Positions 20,476 through 31,652 of a stretch of 64,000 bases of DNA are shown piece after piece (the first letter of the stretch is position 1; each line of letters opens with the position of its first letter). The position numbers and the translations under genes were made by a program. Under the pieces are notes generated by a model that saw only the letters and a list, made by a program, of their open reading frames with translations, was not told the DNA's origin and searched no databases. Origin of the DNA: Platanthera guangdongensis (lineage: Eukaryota > Streptophyta > Magnoliopsida > Asparagales > Orchidaceae); the NCBI GenBank assembly GCA_039583875.1, contig CM077161.1, positions 63,803,885 to 63,867,884 of the forward strand. Direction: 5' to 3'.

Positions 20476-22246
20476 GTTGTAGGATTTGAGCGGATTAAGG
20501 ATGAGTACGCCACGTGTCCTGACTTCTGGGACTTCTATCTTTCTGCCCATGATAGCTCCCCCACGACGATATCTGCCGACGTCATCAAGGACGGTTACCT
20601 GTTTAGGAACGAGAAACAATGTATTCCACAGTCATCGTTACGACTACATATCATATGGGAGTTGCATAGCGGAGGGTTGAGTGGCCACTTCGGTAGAGAT
20701 AAGACCATTACGTTAGTCGAGGACAAATTCTATTGGCCAAAACTTAAGGTTATGGTGGGATAGGTAGTGAGTAGCTGCCGCACGTGCCAGGTGTCTAAGG
20801 GTAGTAAAACCAACGCAGGATTATATATACCCTTGCCTATTCCCTCCATGCCTTGGGTAGATGTTAGTATGAATTTTGTATTAGGCCTCCCCGTTACCCT
20901 ACGCCGTCACGACTCAATTTTTTGTAGTTGTGGATAGGTTTTCAAAGATGGCTTATTTCATCCCGTGCAGTAGGACGAATGATGCGTCTCACGTCGCTAA
21001 ACTTTATTTTAAAGAAGTCGTTAGTCACCGTGGAGTGCCAAAGACCATAGTATCGGATAGGGACGTAAAATTCACTAGTTATTTTTGGAAGACTCTTTGG
21101 ATAATAATGGGAACGAAATTATTGTTTTCCTCTGCCCATCATCCCCAAACTGATGGGCAGACGGAAGTGGTTAATCAAAGCTTATGAAATTTGTTACGAT
21201 GCCTTGTGAGTGATCACAAGAGGACTTGGGATCTTCTCCTTCCCCATGCCCAGTTAGCCTACAATAATTCCAAGAATAGGTCTACGGGTCTATCTCCGAA
21301 TGAGATTGTCCACGGGTATAAGGCTCCTGTGCCGCTTGACTTGGTGCCGTTGCCCCCAACGTACAAGGCAAGTCAGTTTGCACAATCCTTCGCCCAGCAC
21401 ATCCATGATTTACACGCACGTATACGGGCCACCTTGACTACACAATACGACTCTTATCAAGCGCACGCTAATTTACATAGGAGAGTATCAGACTTCAAAA
21501 TTGGCGATCTAGTTTTAGTCCGTTTGGTTCCCGAATGATTGCCAACTGGCACCGTTAAAAAGTTAGCACCAAAGCGCGCCGGCCCTTTTCGGATTATTAA
21601 GAAGTTAGGTGACAACGCTTTCATTTTGGACTTGCCTGCTGATTGGGGTATCTCCCCCATTTTTAATGTTTCGAATTTAATGATGTTTTTGTCACCACCA
21701 CAAGAGTTGATTTCTTTGTCGTCTTCTTCTCCCACTGAAAATTCTTATGGGTTGGGGAGTGGTAGTACGGATGATCTCTCTCTTTCGGTCCTCACAGGTA
21801 TATCATCGGATGGTAAGTTGCCTGCTTTCCTGCCTACTGTTAATATGTTCCCCATGTTTCCACGGATGTTTTCCACTCCAGAGATGATACTTGATGCTGA
21901 GCCTGTTACCACTGATGATGGCGACACCCACCGCTTTCTCATCCGTTGGCGTGATCAGCCCCCTTCGGATGACTCTTGGGTACTCGAGACGGAGCTGCAG
22001 AGTTTGGATGCCGCTCTCCTTCACCGCTATCGCTCGGACCACGCAACGGAGATGCGTGCATTTGAGAGGAGGAGGATTGATGGCGTGCCCCCTCCTCCAC
22101 CATTTGAAGATGATGTTGATGATGCTGATGATGATCCGGTTGATAAGGCAATACAACTCAAGGATGTGAGGCGGCACGATGACGCTAACGGAAGGCTACG
22201 CTACAACCTCCGCCCGCGGCGTGCTACCACCACCGCAACACATTAG
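20476..22246 (+). pseudogene. Element B integrase with chromodomain
   Basis: The zinc-binding part (LHSGGLSGHFGRDKT, then SSCRTCQ) is broken by TAG at 20761. A one-base shift in a T-run near 20920 moves the frame, after which the core continues with [25 protein letters not shown] and [16 protein letters not shown] codons lie at 21185 and 21536. The C-terminal chromodomain is at about 21886-22030 (HRFLIRWRDQPPSDDSWV). Chromodomains direct integration toward marked chromatin in this family. The frame ends at TAG 22244-22246, about 169 bp inside the 3' LTR. Confidence 0.9.
22064..22077 (+). promoter_or_regulatory. Element B polypurine tract inside coding sequence
   Basis: GAGAGGAGGAGGAT directly precedes the 3' LTR at 22078 and at the same time encodes an ERRR segment after the chromodomain. 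It would prime plus-strand DNA synthesis. Confidence 0.7.
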
Positions 22247-23143
22247 CCTTATTTATTTCCTTCTTACACTCTATTTTATATTTAGAATATAAAATTATCC
22301 TATGTTTAAGTGATAATTTTATATTCATTACATGTTTTATTATTTTTAATTTAGAACATTTTTCATGTTGGTGTGCCTTTAACGATTTGGATGGATGAGA
22401 TTACATCTCCATCATGAAGGGCTAAGGCTTGTTTGTAATTCCTATATAAGGAGGCTTTGTTATGAGATCATTAGAAAGAATTGAAAACCTAATCTCCTTG
22501 AGGAATTTCGGCCAAGAGGAGCCTTCTCCTAGCCGCCGCCCGCCTAGCTTGTGGTGTGAAGCCGCCGCCCCCTTGCTCCCTCCATCTGTTCGGTGCGACT
22601 CCGGTGCGGCTTCCTTCAGTGCGACTCCTTGGAAGAAGGTTGCAAACCATTCGGTGTGACGCCGGTGGATCCGTGGAGAGAGTGATTCTCCCACAGTTTT
22701 CTTGTGTGAAAGCTTTCCGGTTGGGTAATCTCTTCCCCCTCCCTTGTGTGATTTCTTCTCTTTAGTTGTGGTGGTTTTCGCAAATCGTTTTCTCCGGATC
22801 GTTAATTTAATCGCTGCAAGTTTTGAATCGAAATCGCCGTTGCAATGCTTTTTATTTCCGGATCGGGTGGATCCTATTTGCCTGAGCGGATCTTGGCCTA
22901 TAGCCTTGGTCTTGTTCTCAAAAAGGAGTGGCAACCTTTGTGTTTTCTTGGAGAATATTCCGACTCAAATTTCCGATCGTTATTTTCGAGTCGACCATTC
23001 CTCCTTTGTTGTTTGTGCTGTGTTTTGTGACGAGGAGCTATTGTGGGCGATAGGTGCTGTGTAGGTGCAGTAGATCTACGACGTGTAGAGCGGAGATAGA
23101 GTGTTAGATCCGTGGAGATCTGCGATCCGACATCCCTACATCA
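22078..23143 (+). repeat. Element B 3' LTR
   Basis: 1066-bp direct repeat of 16007-17072 with identical end sequences. Its first 169 bp are coding sequence of pol. A TATA box is at 22442-22449. Confidence 0.94.
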
Positions 23144-23487
23144 TTTATCCATCTAGAAGATTGAGATTCATATAGAACAAAAACTAACTTCAAATTTATG
23201 ATCAATATCCTTGTTTTAAACCACACATATAAGTAAAATACCACTAATCCGAAATGATAAACAACATACATGATTACTGCATTGAAGAAGAAAAACAACT
23301 CTGTGCGAAATGTAAAATAAAGTTCGGATCCACTAAGAGAAGGGGAAAATTAAACAAGATACATAAAAATTTGAATCATACGGATTATCTCCCTTGATTT
23401 CCTCTTCGCTTGAGTGCTCCACTTTCGTCGTCCAGACGTTCTCCAAGTCCTTCAATCCAAAAAGTCCCATCTATTTCAATGTGCACG

Positions 23488-23497
23488 TTTTTATAGT
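23488..23497 (-). promoter_or_regulatory. TATA-like box of Athila-1 5' LTR
   Basis: The minus strand reads ACTATAAAAA here, about 35 bp downstream (in LTR sense) of the palindromic motif cluster. Confidence 0.5.
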
Positions 23498-23530
23498 GTT
23501 CATACAAACAGAAGTCGAACACGAATTCCA

Positions 23531-23720
23531 ACACGGCCGTGTCACAGGCCGTGCAGGGTCTAAACATTGTGTGTACGCATTTTGAAATGAAAAGGTTGGC
23601 CTTGTCGTGAGCCATACCATTTGACAGCTATTAACACGGCTGTGTGTTCTTCATGGCTCCAAGTCTGATCCTTCCCGATAAGGACACGGTAGTGACACGG
23701 GCGTGTCCCTACCCGTGTGG
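23531..23720 (-). repeat. Palindromic CACGGCCGTG motif cluster
   Basis: ACACGGCCGTGT at 23531-23542 is a perfect 12-bp palindrome. Related copies follow at about 23548, 23634, 23683 and 23695-23718 (GACACGGGCGTGTCC, ACCCGTGTGG). They sit in the U3 part of the Athila-1 LTR. Confidence 0.75.
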
Positions 23721-23748
23721 TACCCAGTCCAAGATTTTCCTGCCATCA

Positions 23749-23951
23749 GTCTTGTTGGAACCGTGAATACCTCTGCGGCTCAAAGACTTTTAGTTCCAAG
23801 GACTTGCAATACCTGCATTAAGAAGATTAATGAATAACTAAATAACCTAATTAAGGAAAATGAAAGAAAATCTATATTGCGCTCTTCTATTCATGATAAT
23901 TCATGTTATTGACTATTTTCATGCAATTATAACGAATGGAGGTAGATAATA
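23749..23951. other. Junction between Athila-1 LTR and Athila-2 RT
   Basis: AT-rich sequence without a supported gene. It holds the unresolved boundary between the minus-strand Athila-1 LTR and the plus-strand Athila-2 relic. Confidence 0.4.
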
Positions 23952-25082
23952 GTGGACATGATTACAAATATGATTTTAAAAAGGACTTATATAATTGTAC
24001 TCATGAAGCATCTTTCGGGTCATCCATTCTATTGTTTTCTGGACGGCCTTTCGTGTTTTTCTCAAATCCCGATCTCCCCTGAAAACCAGGAGAAAATGAC
24101 TTTTACCTGCCCCTTCGACACCTTCGTATTTCGAAGAAAGTTGTATGGCCTCTGTAATGCGCTATCTACATTCCAAAGATGTATGTTGGCAATCTTTGGC
24201 GAGCTTGTAGAAGATATTATGGAAGTCTTCATGGATGACTTTTCCGTGTTCGGAAGCTCATTTCAAAATTGCTTGAAAAATCTAGATCGAGTTCTGCAGT
24301 GATGCGAAGAAATAAATTTAGTGTTAATCTGGGAAAAATGCAACTTCATGGTCCAAGAGGGTTTGGTTCTCGGCCATAAAATTTCTGCTAAAGGGATGGA
24401 GGTCGATAAGGCCAAAGTTGAAATTATCGAAAAACTTCCCCAACCAACAAACGTAAAATCTGTTAGGAGTTTCTTAGCCACGCAGGTTTGTATCGACAAT
24501 TCATCCAAAACTCTTTTAAATACTGAAACCACTAACACACCTCTTTGAAAAGGAATCTTCTTTCATTTTTGATAGCGAGTGCGTAAAGGTGTTTAATTTT
24601 ATAAAAGAAAACTTATCAATTGTCCTATTTTAGTGGCACATGATTGGTTTCTTCCATTTGAAAACATGTGTGACTCTAGCAATATTATTGTAGGATCCGT
24701 ATTAGGACAGCATGTTAACCAATATTTTCAACCTATCTACTATGCTAGCAGAACGCTCACAACCACACAGGGCAATTACACTACAACGAAAAAGGAACTA
24801 CTAGCTGTTGTTGTTTTTTCTTTCGATGAGTTTAGATCCAACATAACTCTATCAAAAGTCATTGTTTTTACTGACCACGCCGCCCTTAAATATCTACTAG
24901 CAAAAATTGATGCCATGCCCCGCTTGCTTTGATGGATCCTCCTCCTGTAGGAGTTCGACTTAGAGATCAGGGATAAGAAGGGGTCCGAAAATTTGGCAGC
25001 GGACCACTTCTCTTGATTAGAAAACCCAGCGCGAAACTGCTGGAAGAATTCAACATGGATCATAGATTTTCTAAGGAGGGCC
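23952..25082 (+). pseudogene. Athila-2 reverse transcriptase and RNase H (relic)
   Basis: Degraded plus-strand Athila-type RT. Recognisable segments are GHPFYCFLDG (24030-24060), FTCPFDTFVFRRKLYGLCNA, VEDIMEVFMDDFSVFGSSF (catalytic MDDF), VLGHKISAKGMEVDKAKVEI and the RNase H part VGSVLGQHVNQ, IYYASRTLTTTQGNYTTTKKELLAVV, VIVFTDHAALKYLLAK. Stops and frameshifts lie near 24300, 24480-24550, 24600, 24930 and 25013. The N-terminal RT and everything upstream are missing, presumably displaced by Athila-1. The frame continues after element D at 34580. Confidence 0.88.
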
Positions 25083-27997
25083 TATCCCAACCCATATTTT
25101 CTCAGCATAAAACATTATATCAGAATAAGATAAAACACGTGTTGTGATGCCACGCCATGCAGGGGATAACCACAGACGCTCAGGCAAGAACCTACTCCTA
25201 ACATTTTTCAAAGAATTCTCGAGTTTATAAAGAAGAAAACATATTTTTAGTTAGATTTTGACGGCCGAATCCCTCAGCTCAGTGGATCAACTAGTCCACA
25301 AATACCAATATAAATATACGCTGCGGAAAACACTTTACTTGATTCAATTATTATCCTACATGAGTCGAAACATCCAAAAGGACAACTCATGATATGCATA
25401 ATTCTAGATTTAATATAAGTAAGAAAAGAGATTTTATGTTCATTAAAATATAGTGTCATCTGATTTAAAAAGATGCCTCGAGTATGAGATAAGTATAATG
25501 ATACTTTTATAACTTGAAAATAACTAACATGCAATCCTAACATAAATCCTTCCCAGATAGCAAGTTAATTCAATAAACCATCTAGAAAATAGAATAGCAG
25601 CTAGCAAGTAAATCAACATTCTACAATACTCTCCGGTGAGCGTCAACAACCTGACACGAACCCACCAAACATCATGCATGTCTAAACTAAAGAAATAAAA
25701 CAACCAAACTACCTCCCAACTGTGAGGAGAGATTCACTACAACAACTGCAGAACAGTAACAACTACCAACTCTAACTGCTCGAACGGCTACTGCTCTTAG
25801 CCTGAGGTATTCAAAAGAAAAGAATACCTCGGCAAGAATATACAAGTGGTGATCAAAGATCAATAGAAGTAATAATCAAAAGGAGACAAAAGTGTAACCA
25901 ACACCAAATATAAGAAAAACTGTCAAACTACAACAAATAAGTCATAATATGATAAGCAAAGAAGAATTCTCAAACAATGAAATAAGAGAAATTAAACCAA
26001 GTGCGAAATGAAGTCATGCTTCGATATAATCCACAATAGTAAGCAGGATAACATATGTCCATATAATAAGAAGAAAGAGATTGAACAACTCTAATCACGT
26101 GAATCATTAACACTTGGTAAAAATGGCTCTGAGTCGGTAGCCCCATTGTCCAGCATGAACTATCAGACCCAAACGTCTCAACAAGGTACTGTGGTGATGG
26201 CCACATTATCCAACACAACCCAACAGTCCGAACATCTCAAAAAAATGCACTTGGTGGTGGCCACATATTCCAACATATCCCAACTGTCCATAAGAAAATA
26301 CAGACCACCATGTGTAATGATTCACAAACTGGCATAAAGTTGGTGGTCCATTATCCACTGCTAACCTAGACATAACCATACATCCAGAATGCCAATAAAA
26401 TGCAAGCCCAACCTTCAGTTTCCTCAACGACAAAGAGGAAGGAAAATCCAAAAAAATTACCCTAAGTTCAATACTCGACAAATAGACTTCATTCGGCGAG
26501 AAAATCCTAAGTCCACAACCATTCGTCGAATATACCTGATGCATACAGGGGTTACTCGACGAATTTGACTTGACAGTAAAATCAAAACTTAGTGATACTC
26601 GACGAATCGACTTGTCCTTACTTCGATACTCGATGAATCAATGCATAATATTCTAAGTACTCGAGGAATTCGTTGATAATACTCGACGAATCTCCCTTAC
26701 CTCAAGGAGAAACTCAATGAAATTATCTTGGCAAAATTTAGTACTTAACGATATTCGACTAAAAAGTCTTGGTCACCCGACCACTCGATGCTTTCGACGC
26801 ATAAACCACACTCGACGCATTTGTCGAGAATACTCGACGAATTAGACTTCACTCGATGCCAAAACTACTAATACTCAACGGACTCAACGTCAAAACCACT
26901 CAACAAATCATACTTGACGAAAAAGACTTATGCACTAGATCACTCAATGCTTTCGATGCCTAGACTACTCTTGACGAATTTGTCAAGAATACTCGACGAA
27001 TTAGACTTCACGTGACGCCAACTGATTTTTCTTGACGAACTCGACGCCACATCCATTCGACGAATTAAATTGACCTATCGTTGATTATCGACGAATTTTA
27101 CTTTGTCCAAATCCCACACTTGGCGAATTTCACTATGACTTACTCACTGATACTCGATGAATACGAGGTAGATGGCCTTATATACTACCGGGCGGATTTC
27201 GGCCAAGCCGAATCCTAAGATTGTCCTATCTTCTAAGGAGTAAAAACAAGAGGAATAAATAAAAGCAAGGAACTTAACAAGGGGAAGATTCACAACTTGC
27301 CTCTAATTTACAAAATCCGGCTTCACGAGTGCTCCGCTCCAAGGATCGGCAACAAGAACTCCTAGGCAACGATTCCTGAAACCTTTTAGTGTAAACGAGG
27401 GTCAAGATCAAAAGCCCTAATGTCAAAAATCCACGAAACGAGTAAAACTTACCGCACACAAGTAGATCTTGGCTAGAGCTTTCCGAATCTACCCTCTGAT
27501 GACGATTCCTAGCACCGGAACTCCTACAGACGAAGACTGAAGGCTTCGTGATGTCCGTCATTTTCTTTCTCCCGCGATTCGGTCCGATGACTTGAGAGAG
27601 ATGATGAATAGGGTTTCTCTAAAATGTATAAGCTTATATACATATATATAAATAATATTGTATTATTATTAATATTAGCTAAACGTCCAAACGACAAGAA
27701 AACCAAAATCACCTCGTATTTCTACAAAATTTGCACCAATGCTAAATACCAGTACTACAAAACCAACGACAAGGTCGAAATTAAAATTCGGTAAATCAAA
27801 CTCATGTTAAATTTCCCCACAGTTACAACCAACATCAACCTACTAAAATCCACTGAGTTAAAACCTCTGATTTCCAATGAGCAAAATCACGCTCCAACAA
27901 CGGCTCTTGTTAACTACGCGTCAACGTAATGCCCTAACATCATTATTAGATCATTACAGAAATTTAAAATAAACATCGAAAAATCAGGGGCGTTACA
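25083..27997 (-). repeat. Element D 3' LTR (left copy)
   Basis: About 2915 bp, matching 31653-34579. It has no coding capacity and contains the CTCGACGAATT motif array at about 26480-27150. Its end at 27997 is followed by a minus-strand polypurine tract. Confidence 0.88.
26470..27150. repeat. CTCGACGAAT motif array, left LTR of element D
   Basis: More than twenty spaced, degenerate copies of ACTCGACGAATT, in both orientations. Neighbouring copies in opposite orientation fuse into palindromes such as CTCGAnGAATTCGTCGAG. Spacing is irregular, about 20-40 bp. No coding potential. Confidence 0.85.
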
Positions 27998-28014
27998 GCC
28001 ACTCCCCCTAAAAG
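27998..28014 (-). promoter_or_regulatory. Element D polypurine tract
   Basis: The minus strand reads CTTTTAGGGGGAGTGGC immediately before the LTR start TGTAACGCC, the classic arrangement in plant chromoviruses. Confidence 0.8.
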
Positions 28015-28099
28015 AAAGTTTCGTCCCGAAACTTGAAACAAAATCGAATCTACTATAGAAGAAAATAACCAAAGGTTATAGAATAGAAACACTTATCAA

Positions 28100-28275
28100 A
28101 GAAACTAGGGGAACATATGAGGATGGGCCTCTCTCATAGCTGACTCTAACTCCCAAGTCACACTCTCAACGTCTTAGTTTCGCCAAAGAACCTTGACCAT
28201 GGGTATTGTCTTCATTCCTAACACCCGATCCTGAGTATCTAGAATACGAACATGCGCATCAACATAAGAAAGATT
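28100..28275 (-). pseudogene. Element D chromodomain
   Basis: Minus-strand translation gives VRILDTQDRVLG, KTIPMVKVLWRN, then after a TAA the segment VESVTWELESAMREAHPHMF, which is the Tekay-type C-terminal chromodomain. It follows the integrase C-terminus at 28279-28512 after one further stop. The aromatic and acidic pattern is typical, but the stops make it non-functional. Confidence 0.82.
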
Positions 28276-28278
28276 AGG

Positions 28279-29428
28279 CTACAACTGAGGCACCGATTCA
28301 AGGACATGCCGATCACTAAGCACACATTTCTGTAATTGGATCACATGAAACACACTGTGCACACCAGAAAAATTTGCGGGCAAATCCAGCCTATATGCTG
28401 ACACTCTAATGCGTTCAACAACCAAGAATGGTCCCACATACCTGGGGTCCAACTTGTGGTTCCTTCCAAACATCTTAACACCTGACATCAGAGAAACATT
28501 GAGAAAAACCATGTCCCTAACTACAAACTCCAGATAAACCCTTCATCGATTAGTGTTCTTCTCATAACACTCCTGAGCTATACAAAGCTTCTCTCAAATA
28601 TGCGTCACATAAGTACTCATCTCTTCCAAGGCTTCTATACCCAACAACGGTCTTTCACCAACTTTAACCCAAAAAAAGGGGGTTCAATAACGCCTCTCAT
28701 ACAAAGCCTCAAAGGGGGCCATCTGCAAACTCTCTTAATATCTATTACTATAGGCAAATTCCATCAATCTAATTCGCCCATCCCACGCTCATCCCACGCT
28801 CCTCCATGGTCCGAGATATAACATCTGATTATATCTTCCAAAATCTGAATAACTCTCTCTGCCAAACCATTGACCTACGGATGATAGGCAATGGAATACC
28901 TGAGATCGGTACCCAACCCTTCGTGCAAACTTTTCCCAAAATAATACGTAAACCTGGAATCTTGATCTGACACGATACTTACAGGTACTCTATGCAATCT
29001 AATGTCCTCTTCCAAATACAACTCTGCTATCCTCTTCATGAAGTAATCAATCTTGAACGATACGAAGTGAGCACACTTTTTAAATCTATCAACTATGACC
29101 CATACAGAATTATGACTTCGGGAGATCAAGGCAAACGAGTAACAAAGTTCATAGAAATACTCCCCCACTTCCAACATGGAATATCCAAAGGCGTCAGCTT
29201 GCCACCAGGCCTTCTATGATCTGCCTTAACTCGCTTGCAAGTAAAACACTCAGACACAAACTTGGCTATATCATTCTTCATCCCATACCACCAAACGATT
29301 TGTTTCAAATCTTTATACATCTTTGTAGAACTAGGGTGGTAGGAAACACTAGAACCATGCACCTCACTGCACAACTTCATTTGAATATACTCAAAAACGG
29401 GAATAAAATATCTACCACTGTACCTCAA
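28279..29428 (-). pseudogene. Element D integrase
   Basis: From right to left: zinc-binding segment SSVSYHPSSTKMYKDL with CFTCKRVKADH (29428-29126). Then the core HNSVWVIVDRFKKCAHFV, VSIVSDQDSRFTYYF and AYHP, followed by TAG (29177-28875). Then the C-terminal SGVKMFGRNHKLDPRYVGPF with AYRLDLPANFSGVHSVFHV (28512-28279). At least four stops or frameshifts separate these blocks. It is a Tekay-type integrase relic. Confidence 0.87.
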
Positions 29429-30082
29429 AGTACCTGTATCATCAATTGAAAATCTGATAACTCCCTTTTTTCTGTTCTATTATGAATATGTAGCAAATTA
29501 GGGTCATCCTTTTGATGAAGCCTTGTAAGCATAGTACATGAAGTCTCTGCCACTTTCAGGCTGCTTGATGAATCGCTACATCCGACAGAGATGCCCATTA
29601 ATAAAAACTCTTCCACCATGGATTCCACAGAAAAGTTAAAGATTTCCACAGTCTTCTTACTCAAGGCAACGACCACCACATTATCCTTACCCAGATGATA
29701 TAGGATATCAACATCATAATCTGCGACAAACTCCAACCATCTATGCTAGCACAAATTCAACTCCTTCTGAGTGAAGACATACTTCTAGCTCTTATGGTCT
29801 GTGTAAATCTTGCACAATGCGCCATATAACAAATGTCTCCACTACTTTAAGGGATATATCACTGCCGCAAACTCCAAATCGCGAGTAAGGAAATTATTTT
29901 CGTGAACCTTCAATTTCCTTGACCAATACACAATAAATTTTCCCTCTTGCATCAATACACATCCAAGCCCGTTTTGCGATGCATACACATAAACTGCATA
30001 CTCTTCTGCCTCGGTAGATTAGGTTAGTACTGGAGCAGTGCACAATTTCCTCTTCAATTCCTGAATCGTTTCTTCGCACTCA
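29425..30082 (-). pseudogene. Element D RNase H
   Basis: Minus-strand segments include QNGLGCVLMQEGKF (about 29985-29940), YTDHKS (about 29800), TQKELNLC and the terminal DVDILYHLGKDNVVVVALS (29736-29665). Stops and a frameshift break it. It is followed on the minus strand by the linker and integrase zinc finger. Confidence 0.8.
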
Positions 30083-30440
30083 TCACTCCACATACTTATG
30101 TGTAAGCTTAATTAGAGGTGCAGACAATAAGGAAAATCCTTCCACAAACCTTCTGTAATAGCCTGCCAACTCGAGGAAACTCCTTATCTCTTTAGGTGTG
30201 GTAGGTCTTTTCCAATTCATAACAGCAACTACCTTCTCTAGGTTAACTGAAACTCCATTCTTATGCATAACATGACCAAAAAAGGACACCTGAGGTAGCC
30301 AAAACTCGCACTTACTCAACTTCGTATATAGCTTATGCTCTCTTAAGGTAAACAAAATTTGGCGCAAATGCTGAACATGCTCCTCAGCACTCTGGGAATA
30401 AACCAGAACATCGCCAATAAAAATAAGCACAAATTTGTCT
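30083..30440 (-). pseudogene. Element D reverse transcriptase, C-terminal half only
   Basis: The remaining RT starts at the end of the catalytic motif region (FIGDVLVYSQSAEEHVQHL) and continues with KLSKCEFWLPQVSFFGHV, VNWKRPTTPKEIRSFL-like and AGYYRRFVEGFS segments. The fingers and palm upstream of the catalytic motif are absent. The first catalytic Asp position reads Gly in the FIGD segment. Directly upstream lies gag sequence, so a deletion joined gag to mid-RT. Confidence 0.85.
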
Positions 30441-31010
30441 TTGTTTCAAATGCACAAAGTTGTTCATCAAACGGTCTTTCTCGACCAACGACAGAAATTT
30501 CCTCAACAATAACTCCTTGAATGATTCTCACGAGCATACATCAGAAAGGTTCTCCTTCTCTCTTAACCACTAGCTCTTCGTAATACTCTTCAGCTGGTAT
30601 GCGACAACCATCACTCTTTGGTCTGCAGAAATTCCTGAATACGAGAACATTTCCTCGATAACAATAATCATGTCAACCAATGCCATGAAATCGGCTCTAC
30701 CGTCATAGGTAGGAGGTCATAATCACTAAAAATGTAAAGTGAAATTCATCTCTGGTGCCAGAAGAAGTACAGGCACCAAAGGAGTAGGAGGAATAGGAAT
30801 AACTTGACCCACACTAGGGTGCTTCACTCTAGGTTGTTGTCCCGAAACGACAGTCAGCAACGCCTGAATTTGCGATTGTATTTCAACAATCTAACTTGAC
30901 AGAGCCTCATTGCTCTGCCGCAGCCCTTCAATCATAGCCTAACTCTGCGCACCTGATGAATTGCCCTTAGACTGGGGAGTCGACCTCGTCGAAATACGCT
31001 TATACGACAT
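30441..31010 (-). pseudogene. Element D gag, N-terminal remnant
   Basis: The Met at 31008-31010 starts MSYKRISTRSTPQSKG, followed by polar sequence with stops. Then a capsid-like part contains YDGRADFMALVDMI and SADQRVMVVAYQLK (about 30720-30590). It stops in homology near 30450, where RT sequence begins. The rest of gag, the zinc knuckle and protease are missing. Confidence 0.7.
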
Positions 31011-31639
31011 CCTAATAATACAACGAACACCTAATCAAAACCTAGCATAACGCTAGAACTACCCAACTTATTTCAGACCATACATGAATGGATACTTGCT
31101 CTAGCTGCTAACTTGCCCTGGGATTTTCATAAATAATATTATACTTAAACTTAAGATGATATTCCGTCATCCTATTGACTTATGTGCATAAATTATGAAT
31201 GCATGAATTCTGGTAATTTTTTGTTTAAATTCATGTGTGCACGTATGTCATCATGTAGATCTTTGGCTTGGAACGTGTGCTAATGTGATGTTATGTCATG
31301 CATGTTTTGTTATATATTCTAATAAAGGCCTTAATGCATGTTATGAGTGAGTATACATGAAATATTATGCATCTCATACTACATAATATCGTATGTAACG
31401 AAAGAAAAATCTAATGTGCATTCATATGATGATTGTTATGCATCTCATACTACAAAACAGTCACATGTTTCTTCCTATGAGGATCCATATACAAACACAT
31501 ATTATGCATCTCATACTACATAATATGCCCGGTATAATTCTTATCATGATTATGAGTGTTGTGTTTGTGCTTCAGCAAAGACGTACTGATAACACATCAG
31601 TGTTTGTTTGAAATGGTACAAGACCACTAAAATATACAC
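31011..31639 (-). other. Element D leader
   Basis: Between primer site and gag start, with no gene. It contains four copies of a CATCTCATACTACA(T/A)AATA segment at about 31370-31525, a small interspersed repeat. Confidence 0.6.
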
Positions 31640-31650
31640 CTCTGATACCA
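31640..31650 (-). promoter_or_regulatory. Element D primer-binding site
   Basis: The minus strand reads TGGTATCAGAG, 2 bp from the LTR end, complementary to initiator tRNA-Met. Confidence 0.88.
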
Positions 31651-31652
31651 AA

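Larger units (their letters stand above)
16007..23143 (+). mobile_element. Element B: complete chromovirus (Ty3/gypsy with chromodomain)
   Basis: A 7137-bp element with two 1066-bp LTRs (TGATG...CATCA), an initiator-Met primer site, one gag-pol frame and a C-terminal chromodomain. It is inserted in the Athila-1 LTR. The flanks TTTAG (16002-16006) and TTTAT (23144-23148) are a 5-bp target duplication with one mismatch. LTR divergence is about 3 percent by partial eye count. Seven stops and one frameshift interrupt the frame. The pol frame runs 169 bp into the 3' LTR. The lineage within the chromoviruses (CRM, Galadriel or Reina type) is not resolved. Confidence 0.93.
23144..23748 (-). repeat. 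Athila-1 5' LTR, outer part with ACACGGCCGTGT motifs
   Basis: Continues the Athila-1 LTR after element B. Reading on the minus strand from the right, a cluster of CACGG/CCGTG palindromic motifs (23531-23720) precedes a TATA-like box (23488-23497). A CATCA at 23744-23748 would pair with TGATG at 15362 to give 5-bp inverted ends and an LTR of about 1250 bp. The boundary is not proved and could lie up to about 23950. Confidence 0.6.
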
